A DNA stretch of 64,000 nt. Origin: Proteobacteria bacterium UBA7415. GTDB taxonomy: Bacteria > Pseudomonadota > Gammaproteobacteria > Arenicellales > Arenicellaceae. The stretch spans positions 1 through 64,000 of the forward strand of contig DKML01000012.1 of the NCBI GenBank assembly GCA_002470515.1, written 5' to 3'. Under the pieces are notes generated by a model, which was given only the letters and a program-made list of their open reading frames with translations, was not told the DNA's origin and did no database searches. Both the position numbers and the translations under genes were made by a program. Positions 58,249 through 64,000 of this stretch are shown here, in pieces; positions within the stretch are counted from its first letter, which is position 1; each line of letters opens with the position of its first letter.

Positions 58249-59238
58249 TTAGATTCGACCAGTCAGCAACCACCGACGCTGGCGTAAACCATTCTTTGCC
58301 GATCCTGGATGAGTACATCGTGGAATTGAACTCATCGCGGCATCTGAGGTAACACTTTTACCATCCACTGTGGCTGTTTGCGAGTACAACTGAGCGCAAA
58401 CAGCTTCGTCGCCACTCAAATATCGATTAAAGGGGTAGGAAAACGAAGTGACGGTTTCTCCTACATACTTTGTCAAAAGGTCTTTGGACTCCACTAATTC
58501 ATGTCTAAACTCAGTGGCGCTCAACTTGTCTCGTTGATAGTGATGGTGCCCATGACTGCCTATCTCATGCTTGGATTTATGAGCTGCTTGAAGCTGCTCT
58601 ACACTGGGATAAAGTTCTCGACAGGCAACTACTAAATCGACGTGAATTTCAGGGTGCAACTCTGTGAACTCACCGAGCGCCGTTTGCAGCTCTATTAATC
58701 CTATCTCTTTGAGTAAAACATCAACCGACGCACCAAACGGATGCTGAATATTTGCTGTCCACCATTGCTCGAAGGTCTTGAGCCTTGCTCTGTCAGCAAA
58801 CAGCCAATACAAATGATGTTCCCACAGAGGGCTTTGCCCACGCAGCATCGCTGAGCATTGAAAAACTGTTACCGGGATTCCAAGTTCCTCTGCCATAGGT
58901 AGCGCTGTATCGTAAACACTCGCGAAGCCATCATCAAAGGTGATACAAGCGTAGCGTTTGTCAGCCTCAAACTTACAAGTACGCAATTGGTTGATGGTCA
59001 AAAATTCGAATTCGTTTTCTCGCAAGAACTCCAAGTCTGCCAACAACTCATCTGGTGAAATAGTGGGCGATCCTCCATCATCCATAAAAGAATGCTCACC
59101 TATTGGATCAACACGATGATACAAATACACCCGCACCAAGCCATTATTACGCGCAGCCCAGAAGCGTGTGAATATTGGTACAAACGCTAAATCTTTGGCC
59201 CGATTAATTAGTCGGTTAACTTTGAATTTGTGCGTCAT
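58249..59238 (-). CDS. Polysaccharide deacetylase family protein
   Basis: Carbohydrate esterase 4-type (NodB) deacetylase of 329 residues. The metal-binding Asp pair is in CITFDDGFASVYDTALPMAE near 100, and the His motif is EIGSHGHHHYQRDKLS near 228. The region VSFSYPFNRY matches motif 3. No signal peptide is obvious, and the N terminus is basic (NRLINRAKDLAFVPIF), as in deacetylases encoded with glycosyltransferases. It ends a minus-strand group of modification genes, 60 bases after the formyltransferase gene. Confidence 0.88.
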   Translation of the reverse strand: MTHKFKVNRLINRAKDLAFVPIFTRFWAARNNGLVRVYLYHRVDPIGEHSFMDDGGSPTISPDELLADLEFLRENEFEFLTINQLRTCKFEADKRYACITFDDGFASVYDTALPMAEELGIPVTVFQCSAMLRGQSPLWEHHLYWLFADRARLKTFEQWWTANIQHPFGASVDVLLKEIGLIELQTALGEFTELHPEIHVDLVVACRELYPSVEQLQAAHKSKHEIGSHGHHHYQRDKLSATEFRHELVESKDLLTKYVGETVTSFSYPFNRYLSGDEAVCAQLYSQTATVDGKSVTSDAAMSSIPRCTHPGSAKNGLRQRRWLLTGRI

Positions 59239-59298
59239 AGGTAATTAAAATTATATTCTTAGAGTCTGAGTTTAAAGGTATCAGTTTGGAGGTTCGCG

Positions 59299-60240
59299 TT
59301 AACCGTCTAACTCAGTTTTTAAAGATACTAGGCGCACTTTAGAATCTCGATATTGCTTTGACCTTACATAAAGATCAATAACCCCCGCCCTGCTCATACG
59401 GTTGGCCTTTAGTCTCATATAAGGTGAATATTCGTAACCCGTTCTTTTTAGGAATAGCTGCCCCTCTGTCCACTGTTCAACCGGCGTCAGGGTCTTATTC
59501 GCCAGAGCGATGACCACCTCAAGAATTGCATCAATCCCAGCTAAAAACGTCTTGGCATCCAGTATCTCAAAATTATCCTTAAGGTCTATGTCCGGGCGAA
59601 TGGTGCACAGAATTTTGCCGCTATCGATACCGGGGTCTAGATAATGAACGGTCGCCCCAATGAATTCTGGCTTACCTTGAAGCATCATAAATAAATTGCA
59701 ATTACCGCCTCGAGCATAAGGTGACAAACCAGTGTGGAGATTAATCCCACCCAAAGGCAGGGCCTCGAGTACCTTTAAAACAGAAGCACGCAATAACTGA
59801 GTGCCATTAACACAGACTAGATCAGGTGAGAGGCGTTGGATGAAGGTCACAACCTCATCATGATTAATATTATCAGTTTCGAGCACTTCTACGTGTTCAC
59901 GCCAAACCTTAGACGTATAAAAGGTGGGTCGGGACTCCACAATAAAATCGTGTGCCGCGCGTTCAAACGCGGGCAGAAATATTTTTGCCTGTAAGTAACG
60001 AATAAGCACCGCTGGGTTTAAGTACGGCTGTGCACGTTTAACCCAAGCTCTGTGAGTCTGAGTAGCGCGCTTGCCTGCTTGTCCCTGTTGAGACTCATGC
60101 TGAGTCTTAGTTTGTGCTTGGTTAGTAATTTGCACTACTACGCCCAGCAAATCACAATCGTCAAACAAGCGCTCAACAAGATAGTCTTGGTAAGAACCGG
60201 GACATACTAAAGCGACAACTCTTGGACGATTCGTTAACAC
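59299..60240 (-). CDS. Formyltransferase-like protein
   Basis: Member of the N10-formyltetrahydrofolate-dependent formyltransferase fold, like methionyl-tRNA formyltransferase and sugar N-formyltransferases. Key residues: NGTQLLRA, GGINLHTGLSPYARGGNCNL (catalytic Asn and His) and GATVHYLDPGIDSGKIL (Asp). Given its neighbours, an amino-sugar formylase is likelier than a tRNA enzyme. Of two GTG starts I prefer 60240, because AGGTGGGG lies a good distance upstream; 60255 would have almost no spacing. About 313 residues. Confidence 0.8.
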   Translation of the reverse strand: MLTNRPRVVALVCPGSYQDYLVERLFDDCDLLGVVVQITNQAQTKTQHESQQGQAGKRATQTHRAWVKRAQPYLNPAVLIRYLQAKIFLPAFERAAHDFIVESRPTFYTSKVWREHVEVLETDNINHDEVVTFIQRLSPDLVCVNGTQLLRASVLKVLEALPLGGINLHTGLSPYARGGNCNLFMMLQGKPEFIGATVHYLDPGIDSGKILCTIRPDIDLKDNFEILDAKTFLAGIDAILEVVIALANKTLTPVEQWTEGQLFLKRTGYEYSPYMRLKANRMSRAGVIDLYVRSKQYRDSKVRLVSLKTELDG

Positions 60241-60364
60241 TGCTCTAATCCCCACCTTTAATTGTAGCGTCAGAAAAACTGAGTGTTTTAAAATCTACCG
60301 AACGGTTCGACGATTTGATAGGCCGTACTAGGTTAAGGACATAGAAGAGTCGCGCCTTAACATC

Positions 60365-61351
60365 CTATGGGGAGTGACTGAGAAATCTTCGCCAGTAGTG
60401 ATGTGCTTGCTTGGAGTCTTGGCTCATCAAACACCGGGCTATGAAGAAATCGCTAGCTGCGGTGTTTTTATTCAAAAGACTAGTATTTAGTTGCCCGTCT
60501 AGTTCAGCATTTTTAGGCTGTCTGGAGAAAATGAGCGAAATTTCGTCAGAGAGTTTACGTGCGACAGAAAGAACACTCTCGGTTTCGTTGTTTTGCTTCC
60601 TCCGGTCTCGAAGCTCGATCACCATTTTCTTAAATCTTGCTTGTTGCGTTTGGTACTGGCCACTAATACCGGATGTATCGAAAATACCACCAGACAGAAC
60701 TTCATCTAAATTTCGAAAGCCTGAGTGTTCTAACATTCTTGTCCAAAGATCACAGTCTTGGGCAAAGTAAAATTCTTGGCGGTAACCCCCAACGTCAAAA
60801 TATAAATCTTTTCTAAACATTACCGACGCATGCATGGGAGAGCGAAACTGCAATTCGTTACCCTGTGTTAGCGATGTAACTAAACTTTCAGTGTCGTAGT
60901 CGGTATTATAAAGATAATAGCCTTCTGCCGTGTACATCGCAAAATTTGAAGAAACCAAGCCAACAGTCGGCTGCCTTGAAAGCACTTCGGCTTGCCTGGC
61001 GACCCGACCGCTGAGCATAAAATCACCGACATCAAGTCTGGCGATATACTGGTTTAATGCAGCCTCGCAGCCAGCAATTAGAGCCTTGGTTAAACCACCT
61101 TTGGGAAGAGTTATGTAGCGTATCCGCTTGTCTTTAAAAGCCTTTAAGCGCGACTCTACATCCTCTGGTGCACCATCCCCAACCACAATCAATTCCAGTT
61201 CAATACCTTTCTGAGCAAGCACACTCTCGACCGACAACCCAAGAAACTCAGAGTCTTTATGTGTTGATAGAACTACTGTGACAGCATGTTGGTGCATTCT
61301 TGATTTGTTCCGATTAGCTTCAGCGCTAGTTCCGTTGTGATAGACCGTCAC
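60365..61351 (-). CDS. Family 2 glycosyltransferase
   Basis: GT-A-fold transferase of 328 residues: VTVVLSTHKDSEFLGLSVES, LIVVGDGAPEDVE, YIARLDVGDFMLSGR (metal Asp) and YFAQDCDLWTRMLEH near 200, which is the acceptor-side motif. GTG start overlaps the previous stop (GTGA). An ATG 18 codons on is an alternative. Substrate unknown. Part of a three-gene minus-strand transferase set. Confidence 0.88.
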   Translation of the reverse strand: MTVYHNGTSAEANRNKSRMHQHAVTVVLSTHKDSEFLGLSVESVLAQKGIELELIVVGDGAPEDVESRLKAFKDKRIRYITLPKGGLTKALIAGCEAALNQYIARLDVGDFMLSGRVARQAEVLSRQPTVGLVSSNFAMYTAEGYYLYNTDYDTESLVTSLTQGNELQFRSPMHASVMFRKDLYFDVGGYRQEFYFAQDCDLWTRMLEHSGFRNLDEVLSGGIFDTSGISGQYQTQQARFKKMVIELRDRRKQNNETESVLSVARKLSDEISLIFSRQPKNAELDGQLNTSLLNKNTAASDFFIARCLMSQDSKQAHHYWRRFLSHSP

Positions 61352-62346
61352 TTTCCAAGCAAGCGTAATACAGCTGCAGCATTATTCAATCCTAGAAGTG
61401 TAACTGCTTTTGCAAAAACTATATGTTGCATAGTGCGTTTACCATGTGCTTTTATCGACAAATCGAATAATCTCTGGTACTCATCACGCAACCCCAACGC
61501 AGCACATTGCCGAGCCAGCAAAAACGTATAACGTCCAAAGATAACCCAATACTCTTTGGGAATCGGTGTGCTTCCAGTTTGGTTTTGAAACTTTATTGCA
61601 CTCTCGAAAATTGATTCCCTTGCGCTTGCTCTACTCTTGAGTTTGTCGGGGTTGACCGAGCCTTCGGAGCTAAGGTGGTCATCATGTATCAACCGAATAC
61701 TAGCTGGAGTGTTTACAAATGAAAGTTCACCAGCATAACTGGCAATTCGAGCCTCATATTCCCAATCTTCTTCATTAATCAATAATGACCATGGACCAGC
61801 TTTCTCAAGAATTGAGGATCTATAGAGTGGCGCAGAAGTGATCCACCAACGCGCTTTTAATAGTTCGGGAAAGAGTCCATCTTGCGCTTGACCAGTAATC
61901 CTCATTGGTGTCAGCGCTTCTATACTTCGGAAATCACTTTCAGCGAGCTCCTTATTTTTCGCCTCGTATTCAAAGCAAGGTCCATAACTTGCAATGCTAT
62001 TTGGGTTCGCCAGTAATGCGTCTACCTGAAATCGAAATTTGTTTCGACAAAGCAAATCATCGCTATCTAGATATTGTATGAATTCGCCATTGGCATGCAT
62101 TCGACCGAGTTCTCTGGCGCCACCAGGGCCCGTATTGTGCTGTGACAGCAGTGTCATCTCTTCAACTTCGTTTTCAAGAGCCGCATAGAAATCTTTATAT
62201 TCTGGGTCAGAGCCATCATCGACCACTATAATTTCAATTGGTCTATAAGTTTGAGTCAAGACTGACTCCACACTTTGCCGTAACAAAGTGCGGCGATTGA
62301 ATACCGGAATAATCGTTGATACGAGTGGATTATTGGGCGTACTCAT
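61348..62346 (-). CDS. Family 2 glycosyltransferase
   Basis: 332-residue GT2: VSTIIPVFNRRTLLRQSVES, IIVVDDGSDPEYKDFY, FIQYLDSDDLLCRNKFRFQV (metal site near 95) and NEEDWEYEARIASY near 192 (catalytic acidic motif). The ATG overlaps the stop of the upstream frameshifted GT2 (ATGA), and its stop overlaps the next gene, so all three are translationally linked. Substrate unknown. Confidence 0.9.
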   Translation of the reverse strand: MSTPNNPLVSTIIPVFNRRTLLRQSVESVLTQTYRPIEIIVVDDGSDPEYKDFYAALENEVEEMTLLSQHNTGPGGARELGRMHANGEFIQYLDSDDLLCRNKFRFQVDALLANPNSIASYGPCFEYEAKNKELAESDFRSIEALTPMRITGQAQDGLFPELLKARWWITSAPLYRSSILEKAGPWSLLINEEDWEYEARIASYAGELSFVNTPASIRLIHDDHLSSEGSVNPDKLKSRASARESIFESAIKFQNQTGSTPIPKEYWVIFGRYTFLLARQCAALGLRDEYQRLFDLSIKAHGKRTMQHIVFAKAVTLLGLNNAAAVLRLLGK

Positions 62347-63153
62347 CGAGACCCGCTTGACCCGTTATTTAGTTTATCGACCAAAAACTGTTTGCGCCTG
62401 AAGAGTTGAGGCAGCTTTCGGCCAAACTTGATCACAAAGAAACTCACTGGGTCGCGCTTTAAACCCAGACGGCGTAATGCAATATAAGATTCCCAATTGC
62501 CTTTAATACGCGTCAACCAAGCCCCGGTACTAACGCCACCAAGACGCATTCTTACCCACACCCGGGGAACGTAATGACTGCTCAGCTTTTTAATTTCAAA
62601 TGCTCTTGTACAGAACTCCAGATCTGACTGATACTTTAATGATAGGTCAAAGCCTCCCAGACCGACAAAATCAATACGCCGCATGAATAACGTTGGATGC
62701 GCGGGCATCCAAACCAGAAAAGCATAATCTCGGCGTGTGAGACTGCGACGACCAAACCCTTTTCACTAGAGATGTATCAATTGCATCAACGAAAACCAGA
62801 TCTGCGTAGACACAAGACACGGTGTTTTCATTGATCGCAGCGACTGCGTGACCTACCACATTGGCGCTCGCATAAACATCGTCAGCGTTTAGGAATGCAA
62901 TGATGTCGCCTTTCGCTAATTGAACACCTTTATTCATAGCATCATAAAGGCCTTCATCGGGCTCGGAAACAAACACCAGGTTGTCTCGTAAGTGTGCTTC
63001 TACAACGCTTTGGGTACCATCGTTAGAATTGCCGTCTATGACGATATGCTCAATATCAGCATCCACCTGAGTCGCCACAGACTCAATGGTCTCAGCGATA
63101 GTGGATGCTGCGTTAAAGCAAACCGTGATAATCGATACCTTTGAATACTCCAT
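62343..63153 (-). pseudogene. Family 2 glycosyltransferase split by a one-base frameshift
   Basis: Two overlapping frames are one GT2 gene of about 270 codons. The first part (63153 to about 62713) has VSIITVCFNAASTIAETIES, HIVIDGNSNDGTQ, EPDEGLYDAMNKG and AFLNADDVYA; the second (about 62712 to 62343) continues with WMPAHPTLFMRRIDFVGLGG and FDLSLKYQSDLEFC. Removing one A from the run of three at 62711-62713 joins them as FSGWMPAHPT, the exact family sequence. It is a true mutation, a slippage site or a sequencing error. The product resembles colanic-acid WcaE-like and other initiating GT2 enzymes. Confidence 0.85.
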
Positions 63154-63226
63154 CAGTCGCCGGGTGTTGATGAGTTTGAATTAATGAGTTGTGCCAAGCA
63201 TCAACCCAAGTAATAAGTGATGATTT

Positions 63227-64000
63227 CTAGCCACGTTCTCTACGTGGCGATTTTGGTTTGCGCTTAGCTTTAACGGGTCTTTTTTTGCTCGCGCCGGCCG
63301 TTGCCTTATCACTGACGCCGTTACGATTTCTCGTGTTTTTTGCTCCAGAGCGCGTCCCCCTTTCGGTTCTAGCGCCGCCACGTTCGCTCTGCATTTCATT
63401 GCGCTCAGGCTTAGACCCGCGGCGCGCGCCTTCGCGCTCTTCTTGAGCGGTAGGCTTGCGATCTCTAGAGTCTCTGGAGTTGCGTGTTCTTTGGTCTTTG
63501 TCCTGTCCACCAGAGGAATTGGATCCTGCATTCCTACTTGCAGTGCGCGCATTGCGTGATGAACGCATTTTGCCGACCGAACTACGATCGCCAAATTCGC
63601 TTTCTATTCCCGCTGCGCTTATCAATTTCTCTAACTGCTGTGGTGCCATCTTTACGGCATGGCCCAACTTAACATCTCGGGTTAACTTAATTGAGCCGTA
63701 ACGAATTCGTTTTAAGCGGCTAACCAAATGATTTACGGCTTCAAACAATTTACGCACTTCTCGGTAACGCCCTTCTTTAATGACGACACGATACCAATGG
63801 TTGCTTCCCTCTTCCCCCATATCAGCAGCAATAACGCTTTCAAACTTTGCCAGTTTGCCATCAATATCAATGCCTGTTCTCGTGAGCTGTTCGGTTTCTT
63901 TTGCATTGAGCTGTCCTCGCACACGAGCAAGGTACTCGCGCTCGAGCCCTGTTGAAGGATGCATGAGCTTATTAGCCAGCTCACCACTATTTGTAAATAA
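63227..64000 (-). CDS. rluB: 23S rRNA pseudouridine synthase B (5' end outside window)
   Basis: RluB/RsuA-family enzyme making pseudouridine 2605 in 23S rRNA. The frame stays open to the right edge (LFTNSGELANKLMHPSTGLE), so the start and the S4 and catalytic-Asp regions lie outside. Visible are LEREYLARVRGQ, HWYRVVIKEGRYREVRKLFE and LKRIRYGSIKL, typical of the family's C-terminal core. Residues after this form a long Arg-, Lys-, Ser- and Gly-rich tail of more than 100 residues, as in E. coli RluB but longer. It lies 73 bases upstream of the glycosyltransferase set. Confidence 0.92.
   Translation of the reverse strand, partial: LFTNSGELANKLMHPSTGLEREYLARVRGQLNAKETEQLTRTGIDIDGKLAKFESVIAADMGEEGSNHWYRVVIKEGRYREVRKLFEAVNHLVSRLKRIRYGSIKLTRDVKLGHAVKMAPQQLEKLISAAGIESEFGDRSSVGKMRSSRNARTASRNAGSNSSGGQDKDQRTRNSRDSRDRKPTAQEEREGARRGSKPERNEMQSERGGARTERGTRSGAKNTRNRNGVSDKATAGASKKRPVKAKRKPKSPRRERG

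Overview
The window is chromosomal DNA from a mid-GC gammaproteobacterium. Most of it consists of housekeeping blocks whose gene order resembles Pseudomonas and related lineages: ftsH-folP-glmM-tpiA-secG-tRNA-Leu, rlmE/yhbY, dapB-carA-carB-greA, gyrA-serC-pheA-tyrA-aroA-cmk-rpsA-ihfB-lapA-lapB, and mtaD-ubiG-mupP-yciK. I cannot name the genus. Sulfotransferases and a UDP-sulfoquinovose synthase-like enzyme suggest, but do not prove, a marine organism.

Layout. 1-8.9 kb (mostly minus strand): tRNA-Leu(GAG), secG, tpiA, glmM, folP, ftsH, rlmE, then yhbY (+), a protein of unknown function and greA. 8.9-14.4 kb: carB, carA and dapB; the carA leader holds a strong intrinsic terminator inside a small open frame that ends at the carA start, which looks like a pyrBI-type attenuator. 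14.5-18.2 kb: a 489-residue unknown, lapB, lapA, ihfB. 18.6-19.8 kb: the broken remains of an OafA-type O-acyltransferase, lying between ihfB and rpsA. 20.2-33.1 kb: rpsA, cmk, aroA, tyrA, pheA, serA, serC, a secreted M35-like metallopeptidase, and gyrA. The aromatic/serine genes are contiguous, and serA sits where hisC often lies in relatives.

33.3-53.1 kb is an accessory surface-polysaccharide island between gyrA and mtaD. It encodes a TagF-like transferase, several GT2 glycosyltransferases, three enzymes sharing one unusual glycosyltransferase domain (one fused to a second GT2), a GT11 fucosyltransferase, two sulfotransferases, an ABC-2 exporter (permease plus short ATPase), a UDP-sulfoquinovose synthase-like enzyme, two other NAD-dependent epimerases, a DegT aminotransferase, a polyprenyl-phosphate sugar-1-phosphate transferase and a large membrane protein. 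Together they suggest a fucose-containing, sulfated and perhaps sulfonated glycan exported by an ABC transporter. A run of ten C residues lies in the 5' leader of the first gene and could make the island phase-variable.

53.3-58.2 kb (plus strand): mtaD, ubiG, mupP, rmuC, yciK. 58.2-63.2 kb (minus strand): a second glycan-modification group (polysaccharide deacetylase, formyltransferase-like protein, three GT2 glycosyltransferases, one carrying a single-base frameshift). The right edge cuts through rluB.

The observations most worth checking are the carAB leader, the sulfur-containing glycan island with its repeated glycosyltransferase family, the poly-C tract, the O-acyltransferase remnant, and the substituted active sites in yciK, glmM and the 7.1-8.4 kb protein.
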